Source: Umbellularia californica
Lineage: Eukaryota; Streptophyta; Magnoliopsida; Laurales; Lauraceae
Assembly: GCA_028538565.1 (NCBI GenBank)
Contig: JAPQWN010000001.1
Location: 12,348,001-12,412,000 of the forward strand
Length of the DNA: 64,000 bases
Reading direction: 5' to 3'
A program made the translations under genes and the position numbers. Position 1 is the stretch's first letter, and every line of letters starts with the position of its first letter. Shown piece by piece: positions 12,556 to 23,749 of the stretch. A model generated the notes under the pieces. It made no database searches. It had not been told where the DNA came from and saw only the letters and a list, made by a program, of their open reading frames with translations.

Positions 12556-13410
12556 ACAAACAATCCAAAAGTGTGCAGAAATAAACAATATGCAGCGGAA
12601 AATAAATCAACAAGCACACATCACAAGGACACCAAATTTCAGATGGAAAACCCTGACCGGGTGAAAAACCACTGATCCGAACTGGATTAAATCAAGCACT
12701 ATGAATCTTGCAATTACAAGAAACTCAGATCTCTTCCCTAGATATCCCCTACCCAAGGACTGAAGTTACCTTGTGTCGCCTTACGCTTCAACGACTTCGC
12801 ACCGATGATTGCAACAGATTCAAACCAGCACTTGACTTCTCAGATCTTCTCGCAGGAAGATAATCTTCTACAAAGAAATGCAGAATAACTGACTCTAGAG
12901 AACTTGACAGCACAACTTCATAAAAATCTCTAGAGGGGAATTCTCTCAATAAAAATCTCTAACGCAGAACTTTGAGAGGTGAGGTGTCCCTTTGCAATAG
13001 CCTTAGAACCCTTTAAATAGCCCTTGGTTCGTGCTTAAAGTTTCCTAACTTGATTAGGATGGAAACCAGCAGCTTGAGCACAATTAGAAAATCAATTTTC
13101 CAATTTCGAACCACTAACTGCGCGATGTTCGCTCGAGCGATCTCCATGTTCGCTCGAGCGAACCAGCCTTTGTTTCAGAACTGGGCTGTTCGCACACAGT
13201 TCGCTCGAGCGAGTAAAGTGGTCGCTCGAGCGGACCCTTCTCTGGAATGATCCGGAAATTCAGCACTATTTCTCCAGCAGATTTCTTCTAATACCATCAG
13301 GCTTTCTTCTTCTGAGTCCTTCCAAACTTCTATCTTTAGAGGTCTTTTCTAAATAAAAAAATACAACTCAAAAATCTAGAGTTTTGTCCAACCCATGAAT
13401 TTAGCCAACA
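12556..13410 (-). mobile_element. Copia-like solo LTR, approximate ends
   Basis: On the minus strand this begins TGTTGGCTAAATTC, has a TATTTAAAGG TATA-like box (about 13010-13019) and then a long leader, in the manner of copia-type LTRs. CTCAA flanks both sides (12551-12555 and 13411-13415) and may be the 5-bp TSD, but the left terminus then lacks a canonical TG. An alternative left end is TGTGCAG at 12571. No internal coding region lies on either side, so it is read as a solo LTR. It carries the palindrome array described separately. Confidence 0.5.
13128..13234. repeat. Array of TTCGCTCGAGCGA palindromes
   Basis: Four spaced copies: 13128-13140, 13148-13163 (the full 16-bp palindrome GTTCGCTCGAGCGAAC), 13200-13212 and 13222-13234. 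Spacers are 7, 36 and 9 bp with unrelated sequence. The GC-rich palindromes stand out from the AT-rich surroundings. The same unit recurs in the different LTR family at 28290-28397 and 51742-51868. Confidence 0.9.
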
Positions 13411-13887
13411 CTCAAAAACCTAACACAAGAGACGAGACTTTTGGACTCACTTGAATACATGCTAATCATGGGAGGATAATGTGATGGAAATGACTCATTA
13501 TAGATATAATTTTGGGTAAGAATCATCTTAGTCAGATCATCACGTACAACCACGGATTTATAGACCTTAAAGTGTAAAATTCTATTAAATTATATACTTT
13601 ATGACATTTAATTCATTAGTGAGTATAATTTACATTAATATCAAATTAATTAATTAATGGGTTTAGTTGAATCCAAGGGGATTAGATTTGTAACATGATG
13701 TCACGTGGAGGCCAAAATGGGCGTGAGTGATACCACTTAGCATAACATGACCTTATTAAATATCTGGCCCATTGGTTAACTCAAAACTCCCATCATACAA
13801 GAGGAAAGTTTTGAGGTGCTGATAGGGGTACGCACTACTACCACCCACAACTCGACTGATTAGAGATTCTTGGAACTCCATCTTGTT

Positions 13888-13988
13888 CTATAGGTGATGG
13901 GATTCATGTTGAACAGTACCCATTATTATCTACATCAGGGATGTAGATAATAATGGGTACTGTTCAACATGAATCCCATCACCTATAG
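13888..13988. repeat. Perfect 49-bp inverted repeat with 3-nt loop
   Basis: The left arm 13888-13936 (CTATAGGTGATGGG...TCTACATC) is the exact reverse complement of the right arm 13940-13988, separated by AGG. The pairing stops abruptly on both sides. The hairpin has no mismatch. Confidence 0.95.
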
Positions 13989-16900
13989 TTAGATCCTCAT
14001 TTCAGTTGGAAAGGAGGGGTCTCACTGTCGGATTGAAAATATATGAGAACCATAATTAATACTAAATCAGCAGTGATGTCATGTCAATGCTGAGTCACAT
14101 TTCTATGTTGTGTTCAATCCAACAAGGGGAGAGACCTGTTCTTTTTAAGAAATTGAATAGAAACGGACATAGATTCATTTTAAACGGTCTGAATTATTTT
14201 TACGTGGCTCCCACGACCACAAAGAAGTTAAACAAATTTATTACAAGGTTAATGACTTTTCCCATCATAGTTCCGACAGAGGATCGAGAGTCCGACCGGA
14301 TTGCCAATTGCTATAGCGACTGGTTGTGGTCCCATGATTGCAGAGGCTCTTTAATTCATCTATTTTGGATCTAACGACAAGAACAAATGCAAGTGTCCAA
14401 GAGAAGGACTTTTCGGAACTGATTTTCACATGCACTGGGCCAGCAATTGTACTGCTGCTGCTGCATCCAACTCATCTCTATGTTGGTGTGACCATCATGA
14501 CATATGTCCTTCTGGAAAATCTATTATGACTATGAGATTGTTGCAAAAATTTTCAGATTTGGGATTTTTCCCTGGATATCATATAAATTTCTCATGAAAG
14601 AGAAATCAGTGCAAAATTTTTGTGCTCAAGTAACATGCAAACCTAAGATAACACTCAAACAAAATTTATAAGCCCTTAAATTGATTATGCAAAATTGAAA
14701 CTTATCAAACTTTACTTTCACATATAGGATTCGGGCAATTTTGAGGCCCTAGAGATAATATATAAATGCATTGTTAGAAATACCTCAAAGTCTCACCAGT
14801 GAGGTATTTCACGTTAATCAGTTAAAGTTGTCCATCTAAGCTATTTGTTTTGCATTAAAAAAAATATAACAAAATTCTCAAGCAGTTAAAAACGAAGACC
14901 AAAGTTTGATATGCCTTTTCCATTTTTTTATTCTATTTTTATAAAAACAAATATTTGATGTTCGTTTTTAAAATTTTACCTTTGATATTCAGTTTTTACC
15001 CCTTTAAAGAAAATCCTACGAGTTAAATTCCTAAGTATTTTAATGCAAACAAACTGGCCCTTAAAGTTATTGGGCCTAATATCTAAGCCCACGTCAGCCC
15101 ATGCACCAATTTGCAAAAGTATGTCTAAAGTAAACGGACTAGGCGTACTGTTGGGCGTTAAAGGAAATAAAGGCATAGCCCACTTGCATTCAATTCCAGA
15201 AGAAACTACAATTTACCCCCCTCCCACTCCAGAGTACTATATATGTCAATTCACAGTGCTGTGCCATGGACTGGTTGTATGAAAATAATTATAAAGAGAA
15301 GATCATCAAAAAAAGCCATTCTCATGAGTTGATTTAAGTGGCCTTGGACTTGTGCAGACGAGCAAATTATACCCTTAATGTTCCATTTAGCTAAGGATTG
15401 TTATGAGTCTTATGATCCCTTTGAATAGAATTGTCTTATGTAGTGATAAATTGGGACTGTGTCCAGAGGTGGTTATTTGCATCTTTTTTGGTTCTTTACA
15501 TCTTATAATTCTGTGTCTGGTAGAGAAATGGAATTCTTATAGCAGATTCCAAACAATGTCTGTTTATTTTGTTTCATTCTCGAAATCAATTTAGCCTAAT
15601 TGTGCCCCAATTTAGAAAAAAACCTGTACCCAGTCTGAGGGATCAACTAAAGTCTTTGCAATTTTAATCCAAGTCCAGAATGAGGCTCATATAAAGTCCT
15701 TTCATTCAATATACACTAGCGAAAAGCCCCATGCTTAGCACGGGCAACATAATTCATAATATTATATAGTAAAAAATATTATAAAAAGAAAGGCTTTGTA
15801 CATAGAGAGGGGAAGATGTAGAGAGTTAAGGGAAGAGAACGAACACATAGAGAAAATGAAATGATGCATTAAAATGTTGAAAACATACTGAGAAGAGGAA
15901 AGGAGCGGAGAGATATGAGGAGTTTCAGTATTAAGGAGTCATAAAGGAAGAGTTCAGTAGTAATTAAAGAGGGTTTAAAAACGGATAGGGTAGAATCAAT
16001 CTATTAAAAGAAATGGTCAAAACAAAATTCACAGGGTCCAAATCAAATTGTAGTTAATCTCTGATTTCTCAGTTTGCTTTATATCTGATCAATTCCATAT
16101 ATTATATATTCATTTGAGTTTAGTTTTATTTTAAAATGGTTGTCATAGAAAATTAATGACTATATAGGAAATCATATAAAATAGTTATTTCAAAAGTTTG
16201 ATCATCCATGCTTAAAGTACAATGCATAAATATGAAAATAATAACAATAGTATTTATAGGGGCCAATATTTTAAAAATATAGTTATTTTTATAAATACCT
16301 TGTAGATAAATTCTAACTCCCAGTCAATATTCTAAAAAGGGGATGGGTCCCTTCCTCATTAACTGATTTTAAGTTTTTGTTGATAACTATTAACAAAAAG
16401 ATATTCTATGGTATAGTAGTAGGGTTGCCCCTTTGAAATCCATATTATCCTGAGTTCGAGTCTTCGTACATACCAGTCAAAATCAATTACCTAATTTACC
16501 CCGACCTAACCCGTTTGTTAGGGTGAAACTAAATTAAATTGAATGAGTCAAAATCAATTAGAACGAATTGGAACTAATTTCAATTGGAAACCACTTCGCT
16601 TCATATTATATAATTGTAAGTATATAATATATAAATGTATGGTATTCGGGTCATCGGGTGTAAAACCCATTGATCTGACACTCGATTGAATTAAAAACAG
16701 GTACAATAGTGGACCATACATGGTGTTCTCATTGGGGATGGAGCCATGGGGGCCCTTTTTTTTTATGTCTTGTGGCCCTTGATTTGGGTAGCACTGAGTC
16801 ATGTACCGGTTGCTCAGGACTGGAGAGAAACCATCGTGGGGGGCACAAGGGCCAGGATGGGCCTAGCCAAAACTGGGTCAAGTTGTAGCTTTCTGACGCG

Positions 16901-17570
16901 TTTTGACTAAACCAACTATAGACAAGTTGAAGTAGAGAGTCAGATCAGGCAGACCAAATCAATACGAGTAATTTGTAGGACTCATTCAATGACTTCCACA
17001 TTGAGTCCTAGTTCAAGAAAATGCCATTACTTGTTATTGCAAATATTCTGGCCCAACTCAGTCCAGGAATTGAGGAGCCTAAAATTTATGCCCAGGCCTA
17101 GCCAATTAATAATATGTTTCTCATTTATTTTTAGCTTGTTGGGTCAGGCCACTTCATGTAGACACACCTCTAAACCTAACTCCAGTCCCAACAAAAAAGA
17201 CTCAACGGGTCAAAACCTCAGACCCATGTCTGGGCTGGTTTACCAATTTAGCCCGTGTTCAGGACTGACCAATCAGTCCCTGGTCCTCTTGTGGTCTCTC
17301 TCTCATATTGCAGTCCGAGTCTAATATACAGTTTGCTTTGTAATGAAAACATGAAAGAGAGTGAAGCATGCCATTTGATAAGCAAAATACAGCAACAATA
17401 TGATCTATCAATCTATCTCTATAATGATTTCTGGTATTTCAGTCTCTGATGGGATCCAGCATGCCCCTGCTTTTCTTTTCATTTCCCTGTATGATGCTCT
17501 TTTGGATTTTATTTTCCGATATAATGGTTATTAGAAAACCATATAGTTTGATCTCTTATTAGTGATGTCC
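13989..17570. other. Intergenic, no gene seen
   Basis: Only short frames without domain resemblance (for example 14081-14374 and 16989-17324). A SINE-like piece at about 16404-16560 is listed separately. Nothing else could be supported. Confidence 0.35.
16404..16560 (+). mobile_element. Possible tRNA-derived SINE head
   Basis: TGGTATAGTAGTAGGG resembles a pol III A box, and GAGTTCGAGTC about 35 bp later matches the B-box pattern GTTCGANNC. The sequence in between cannot fold as a tRNA, so it is not a tRNA gene. The tail is not defined and no target duplication was found. Confidence 0.3.
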
Positions 17571-17574
17571 GTGC

Positions 17575-18010
17575 CTTTTGTTTTCCAATTTCATGACCGG
17601 AATTCAGATAAAGCGGCTCTTGGTCAACATTTTTTTTACAACTTTTTTTTCGCCATATCACTTGAAATAATGAGATTTATCAATTTCTGCATCATACATT
17701 TTTTTTGCAACTAGCAAAGCGAATTTGGTTTTGGGGTTTTGACATATTGGTTTACCTTAAACTTTGTTTTCCCAATTTCATTACCCAAATTTAGATTATG
17801 TTATTAGAGTCATTTGACTTTGGTCAACATTATTATTATTTTACTTTTTTGTGCCATATCCCATGATATAATGGGATAGTCCCAATGGGATTTATCAATT
17901 TCTATATCATATGTATTTTCTGCAAAGAGTAAACAAATTCATTTACTATAGAGCAAAAAAACTGACATTTTGTGAAAAGTATATACACATCTAATCACCA
18001 TTACTCAAGC
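17575..18010 (+). repeat. Dispersed AT-rich repeat, two tandem copies
   Basis: Two units (about 17575-17735 and 17757-18010) share in order TTTCATGACCGGAATTCAGA or a variant, a CTTTGGTCAACATT or CTTGGTCAACATT block, a CCATATCNC-TGA-TATAATG-like block, TTTATCAATTTCT and GCAA(C/A)(T/G)AG. They match the repeats at 1600-1890 and 30250-30900. The second unit ends about 360 bp before the CYP89 fragment. Confidence 0.6.
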
Positions 18011-18369
18011 AGTACTCTTTTCATCCCCCAATTTGGAGAAAGACTGTCTGCCATATAGCGGCGGGCACTAAATTTTCAATTTCTTTTCCGCAGTGATCTC
18101 GTGATGAATGAAACACAGAAGACTTGCTCAACCACCTATCTCAAAAGTTTCAATACTCATGTAGAAACCTTAAAATTAGAAGCCGATAGACAGTTAGACC
18201 ATCTCCAACCTCATATCCTCTAGTATCAAGCAGCACACACACTTAGCCCAACAATGTTTCCGAAACTTGAGATTGCAAAATCACCCTCCACCCATAATGC
18301 AAATTGGTCCCATTAAACTCTTCAACACATAGATAAGGAAAACACCAAGAATTTTACAGCAAAGAGGCT

Positions 18370-18940
18370 ATGGCTCCTCATCTCCATTACCCTTTCTCTC
18401 TTTGTTCCTGTAGCCCTCAGCTTCCTTCTTACAACAGCCAACAAGAAGAGTAGAAAGCTCCCAACTGGGCCTTCAACTCTTCTACCCTTTTTTGGCAACC
18501 TTCACTGGCTCAACAAATCCCTCTTCGAGCTCAAGCCCGTCTTACACGAGCTTCACGCCAAGTACGGGCCCATTTTCAAAACCTGGATTGGATCACACAT
18601 CCAAATCTTCATATCCGACCACTCCCTTGCTTGCAAGACCCTCATCAAGGAAGGATCCGTTTTCTCCGGAGGCCCGCCAGCTAATGAAACGGGTCGGATC
18701 TTCAACAGCAATTCACAAAACATCAGCTCAGCTCAGCAGGGTATGGGCCACTTTGGCACCTCCTACGACCGAACCTCATGTCCACAATCCTCCACCCGAC
18801 CCGAGAAGAACCCTATTCTCGGGCCCGCAAATGGGTCCACCAGAACCTAATCACCAAGCTCATGGGCCATGCGGATTCGGGCGAGCCCGTCTGCATCATG
18901 GAGAGCTTCCAACATCCCATGTTTCGCTTGCTTGACTATT
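18370..18940 (+). pseudogene. CYP89-type cytochrome P450, 5' fragment (pseudogene)
   Basis: The translated sequence parallels about the first 190 residues of the intact copy at 20738: an N-terminal hydrophobic anchor (LLISITLSLF), a degraded proline hinge (KLPTGPS), HAKYGPIF, IFISDHSLA and KEGSVFSGG, then after a frameshift near 18735 the WHLLRPNLMSTILHPTR and SRARKWV segments. The start codon is lost: the only nearby ATG (18369) is out of frame. Homology stops near 18940, so the I helix, ExxR, PERF and haem-binding Cys are all missing. It cannot encode a working enzyme. It sits 1.8 kb upstream of the intact gene on the same strand, consistent with a decayed tandem duplicate. Confidence 0.9.
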
Positions 18941-19024
18941 TCAGTTATTTGACTATGACCACAGTTTGCTTCCACTTTCAGAGGTTGAGGATTCAAAACT
19001 ACGCTACCACATTGGGGCTACAGG

Positions 19025-19944
19025 TAGGCTTGTCAATGGGGCGGGTCGCCATGCCCCATACCCGCCCCGGTAAGAAATTCCCCATCCCCATACCCACCCC
19101 ATAACCCGCCAGTCGGGTCACGGGGAAACCCAACCCGCTCTGCTGACCCGAAAGTTTCAATGGTTAGTTGAATCAATCATTTTCCCAAAGTTGGAGTGAT
19201 CAGATGAACTAAAAAATCTTATTTCCCTTTGTTGGGTTTTGGACTCTTGAGCATTTTTTAACGACCATCATTTGATGGAGTACCAAGTAGATGGGTCTGC
19301 ATTAACCAATCATAATGTTATAGAGGGGTTTAGACTTTAGACACTCATGATTGATGTATTCATGCAACCATCACTAATGTTCATTTAGGCAGATACAAAC
19401 TGATTAAGTACTATTACTACTGTTATCAATTGAAGTGCTTGCCAGTTACCACCTCTTAGATGGCCATAGGCCAAAAGTTACAGCATTGGAGAAAAATGGC
19501 CCCTTTTATCTGAATTTGAATACACCACAAAGGTGCAGTACTCTATTCTTAAGGCTCTGTTTGCTCCATAGCAGCAATTCTGATTAACATTCTCATTTAC
19601 TGGTTAAATATTTCACATCTTTCTATTTGAAAATACAAAGGCATTCTGTTTTTTCAGATTATTGCCACAAATGAGGTTAACAGAGTTATTAAAGCCGGAG
19701 TTAAAAAATAGATATTTCAAGATTTTCTTTTTTTTTTTTTTCTTAGTTTATTAATGGAAAAATATATATCCGGGGCGGGTATGGGGCGGGTCGGCCGTCC
19801 CCATACCCGCCCCTGACCCGGTAAGCTCTTTGACCGAGTCCGGGTCAACCCACCCCGTTGACCCGAACGGGGCGGGTAATTTATGACCCGACCGGGTCGG
19901 GTCAACCGGATCGGCGGGTTTTCCCCGCACGGTTGACAAGCCTA
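19025..19944. mobile_element. GC-rich hAT-type MITE
   Basis: A 920-bp non-coding element with inverted ends TAGGCTTGTCAATGGGGCGG (left) and TAGGCTTGTCAACCGTGCGG (right, reverse complement). It is flanked by a perfect 8-bp duplication GCTACAGG (19017-19024 and 19945-19952). TAGG.TTG.CAA-type ends and an 8-bp TSD fit the hAT superfamily. Both subterminal regions are packed with GGGCGGGT and GGGTCGGGTC words, and the middle is AT-rich. Confidence 0.85.
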
Positions 19945-20737
19945 GCTACAGGGGATTTACTTGACTTCCTTTGGACCCATAGAGATTAGTCTGGACCAAA
20001 AAAGTGGGACACGTTTCTTGATAAAAATAAAAAAAATAGTTATTTGACTATTTCATCACACAAGGGAGTCCCTACGGAAGATGGATCTATGAGAGACATA
20101 CCCCAGAGAACGGCCCCACTAAGAATCGTCAAATTAACTAATTTATTTGGCTATTTCATCACACCACACAGACAGCGAAGACTAGTAAACGGTGGTTGAT
20201 ATATCAAATATGTGAGCCTCTCATGTGTAATGGTGCAAATATAATAACTCTAGATTTTTCTTCAAACAACAGACATTCAAATCTAAAGAATTCAACCGAC
20301 TACCAAAGTACAATAAACCGTAATTTTTTTATATACATGTTAGTCTCACAGGTTTTGACGTTCCACTACTCATGTAAATATATATCACTGTAAGTGAGTT
20401 ATTTAAGAACATATCCATGCACCCGTTTTTCACACTGGTGCATCCACCAGTATATTTTATAGCCCATGAATTTGGACTGTTCAGCCTAAATTCCCAGAAT
20501 CATGTGATATGCAGTTTTCTCTTTTCTTTGAATTATACAAATAACCACCCATAATTTTGTTTCATTTGCAAAAAGATAAAAAAAAAAAAAACCCTATAGT
20601 CTTTTAGGGTCCCATCTCACACCATGCAATCAAATCCAACAAAAAAAAAAAAAAAAAATGAAGACAGATAAACTGTCCCAGACCACATTAGGACCATAAC
20701 CATTACCATCCACACCTTCATAAACAAGAAGCATCCA

Positions 20738-22285
20738 ATGGAAATTTCAAAACTCCCATCAATGGAGATGTGGTTCCTCATCTCCCTCTCCCTCTGCGCT
20801 GCTGTGGCTCTAAAGTTCCTCTTCACCACCGCCATCAAGAACAGAAAGCTCCCACCAGGCCCACCTGCACTCCCCATCTTGGGCAACCCATTATGGCTAA
20901 CTAAGTCCTTGCTCGATCTCGAGCCCCTCCTTCGCCAGCTCCGCGCCTACTATGGCCCAATCTTCACCCTCCGTATCGGCCCCCGCACCCTCATCTTCAT
21001 ATCTGACAGTTCCCTCGCCCACAAGGCCCTGATCCAAAAAGGATCCGTCTTCTCCGACCGCCTACCCGCTATGGAAGCGGGTCGGATTCTAACTAGTAAC
21101 CAGCACAACATCAACTCAGCCGGGTATGGCCCGCTCTGGCGTCTCCTACGCCGTAATCTCATGTCAGAAATCCTCCACCCGACCCGAATCAAAACCTATT
21201 CTCAGGCCCGCAAATGGGTCCTCCAGAACCTGACTACAGAGCTCATGGGCCAGGCGGATTCGGGCGATCCGGTTCTTGTCATGGAGAGGTTCCAACATGC
21301 CATGTTCTGCTTGCTTTTATTCATGTGCTTCGGACAGAGACTCGACGAAAGGGTCGTGAAAGAAATTCAGAACGTCCATCGACGTCTGATTAGAAGCTTT
21401 GCTGGGCTCAATGTCTTCTCCTTCCTGCCCAAGATCGGTAGGATAATATTCAGAAAGCGCTGGAATGGGGTTTTACAAATGCGACGCGAGCTGGAAGACG
21501 TTCTTACTCCATTGATAAGAGCTCGTAGAGACCAAAGTCAAAGCTCCAATGATGAAGACAGCTCTCTCTTTAGCTACGTCGATTCGCTTCTCGCTCTCGA
21601 GCTTCAAGAAGAAGGGGGGAGAAAGCTCACAGAAGGCGAGATGATTACTCTATGCTCTGAATTTCTGAATGCAGGGACGGACACCACGTCTACATCACTG
21701 CAGTGGATCATGGCTAATCTGGTGAAGCACCAGGACGTGCAGCAGAAGCTGGTGGAGGAGATGGAACGGGTCATGGAGAAGGAGGCAGAGGAAGTGCGAG
21801 AGGAGGACTTGAACGGGATGCCTTACCTGAAGGCGGTGATCATGGAGGGGCTGCGGCGGCACCCGCCGGGGCACTTCGTGCTGCCCCATGCAGTGTCAGA
21901 GGAGGTGAATTTAGAGGGGTATGTGATACCCAAGGGTGCGGCGATTAATTTCACGGTGGCGGAGATGGGGTGGGATGAGAAGGAGTGGGAGGAGCCGATG
22001 GCGTTTAGACCAGAAAGGTTCTTTGATGGGGGAGAAGTGGTGGATATAACAGGGAGTAGGGAGATAAAGATGATGCCTTTTGGGGCTGGGAGAAGGATAT
22101 GTCCAGGGCTTAATCTTGCAATGTTACATTTGGAGTACTTTGTGGCGAATCTGGTGAGGGAGTTTGAATGGAAACCTGTGGATGGAAAGGAGATTGATTT
22201 GAGTGAGAAGTCAGAATTTACTGTAGTCATGAAGGAGCCATTGAAGGCAAAGATCACAAGGAGAAGAGGTAAGGTTGGAGAGTAG
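20738..22285 (+). CDS. CYP89A: CYP89A-type cytochrome P450 monooxygenase
   Basis: An intact, intronless 515-residue P450, the usual CYP89 length and structure. Visible: an N-terminal membrane anchor (about residues 10-32), the proline hinge PPGPP (39-43), WRLLRRN of helix C (134-140), I-helix oxygen-activation motif AGTDTT (312-317), K-helix ExxR as EGLR (370-373), PERF (425-428) and haem loop PFGAGRRICPG (447-457) with ligand Cys455. The family is ER-anchored and uses reductase electrons for monooxygenation; Arabidopsis CYP89A9 oxidises chlorophyll catabolites in senescence, but most members have no known substrate, so this one is not assigned. The ATG at 20762 (MEMWFLI) matches the usual CYP89 start better than the one at 20738, which adds 8 residues. 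It is the only intact copy among three here; a polyadenylation signal-like AATAAAA lies about 75 bp after the stop. Confidence 0.95.
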   Translation: MEISKLPSMEMWFLISLSLCAAVALKFLFTTAIKNRKLPPGPPALPILGNPLWLTKSLLDLEPLLRQLRAYYGPIFTLRIGPRTLIFISDSSLAHKALIQKGSVFSDRLPAMEAGRILTSNQHNINSAGYGPLWRLLRRNLMSEILHPTRIKTYSQARKWVLQNLTTELMGQADSGDPVLVMERFQHAMFCLLLFMCFGQRLDERVVKEIQNVHRRLIRSFAGLNVFSFLPKIGRIIFRKRWNGVLQMRRELEDVLTPLIRARRDQSQSSNDEDSSLFSYVDSLLALELQEEGGRKLTEGEMITLCSEFLNAGTDTTSTSLQWIMANLVKHQDVQQKLVEEMERVMEKEAEEVREEDLNGMPYLKAVIMEGLRRHPPGHFVLPHAVSEEVNLEGYVIPKGAAINFTVAEMGWDEKEWEEPMAFRPERFFDGGEVVDITGSREIKMMPFGAGRRICPGLNLAMLHLEYFVANLVREFEWKPVDGKEIDLSEKSEFTVVMKEPLKAKITRRRGKVGE

Positions 22286-22375
22286 CTATCTGTTTTCATT
22301 CATTTTTGTTGTTCCACTTCCATGTTATATGGTGCTTGATCTGCCCTTTATTGGGTTGAACAATAAAAATAGTTT

Positions 22376-23740
22376 GGAGAGTTTTCAATTAAAGGCCTTA
22401 GCCTTGGCTTTATTTTAAAAAGCGACTACGAGTTTCAAAAGTTCTCAAATTGTGCTCTAAGTTTTCCACTAAGTTTTCAATTAAAGACAATCTGCCATTT
22501 GAAGGGATTTTCCTGCGAAAATTTTCCTATTTTATGTACTTGGGAAAACTACCCCCACTGCCCCGGATAGCTCAAATCCATCTTGGACTCGTTGGACGAG
22601 AACAACCTCAGCTTTGGGATCTATTACCAGAACATCACCGCAACCCTCTTGTCCAAGAGCCTAGAAGCTCAAGCACTTACCCCAAGTTACATGACTACCA
22701 ACTAATGTTCTCGTCACATGTGACAGCAGTTCTGCCATGAGATGAGCACTTGCCGTTTACTGGTTTCCATCGGATGGACATTTTGCTGTAGCTATGTATG
22801 TATGCATGTGTTATCTAGATGACCACTCCCTTCTCTATACATGACTCTCTTTATACTTCTGAACCTAACTAGGCATAATAAAGGCTCACTAATCCATCAC
22901 ATGCATGAATGTGGACCGTGAAAGAATTGCTTATCCAGATGGGTGTCAGAGCCGAATTCGTCGAGAACGTTCTGCGTTTCGGTGTGAGATAGATCATTTG
23001 AATTCGCTAGAATGCTCTCTGATCTACTAAATGATCAAGCAAAGGTTCCCACCTCTCTTATATAAAGCAATTACTAGGACACTACCCCTCTTCGAATCTT
23101 ACATCTCCTGACCAATATGGGAATTCTGCCAAATTGGGAGTTTAAATCCGATCGGACTAGATCCAAACTTATTGGGAGTTCATCCGCGGCACACCGTCAG
23201 ACTCGATCTGGCATGGGCTCATGACAGTCGGGCTACACAATTTTCCTAACGGACTGTAGTGCTTGAATGACCATGTCCTACCTACAGTAAGATGCACGGA
23301 AGGACCTTGACATATTTTCTGGCCGTTCTCGTCCACTTCTATATATAAGGTGGCTGGAGAGATGCTTGGGTGTTGGTTGGATGGGCGGTTTGGTGCTTGC
23401 TGTACTAGGCTGTGTGTTGGTGTTTGTTTGGTTGTGAGCGATGAAGTGATGAATTGGTGATGAAGAGATGTAGTGCGGCAGAGGGGTATTCAATTATAAG
23501 ATTCCCAAGCTGAGGCTGTTCTCGTCCAGCAAGTCGAAGATGGATTTGGGCCATTGTACGGAAGTTTTTACATTTACATAAAATAAGGAAGAAAATTGCC
23601 TCAAAATCCCTTAAAATGGCTGGTTGCCCTTAATTGAAAACTTACAGAAAAATTTAGAACCCGAATTTTGAAAACTTTTAAAACTTATGTGCTTTTTTAG
23701 AATAAGACCAAAACTTAAGGCCTTATTAGAAATTTCCCCT
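22376..23740. mobile_element. Non-autonomous MULE-like element with about 240-bp inverted ends
   Basis: The first 240 bp (to about 22622, ending GAACAACCTCAGCTTTGGGA) align with the reverse complement of 23498-23740, sharing TAAGTTTTCAATTAA, AAGGGATTTT, CTTATTTTATGTA-like and ACGAGAACANCCTCAGCTT blocks. The flanking 9-mers AAATAGTTT and AATATGTTT match at 7 of 9. Such long termini fit Mutator-like elements. The 870-bp interior has no transposase or recognised captured gene. It lies about 90 bp after the CYP89A stop, so it may affect the end of that transcript. Confidence 0.75.
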
Positions 23741-23749
23741 AATATGTTT

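Noticed and set aside
14081..14529. Two overlapping plus-strand frames of 97 and 63 codons
   Set aside because: No recognisable family, no supporting signals; length is within chance for this DNA.
20617..20886. Minus-strand frame overlapping the start of CYP89A
   Set aside because: A shadow of the P450 coding strand and its upstream poly-A tract.
22450..22740. Gene captured inside the MULE-like element
   Set aside because: The frame covers the inverted end itself and no known protein pattern could be recognised by eye.
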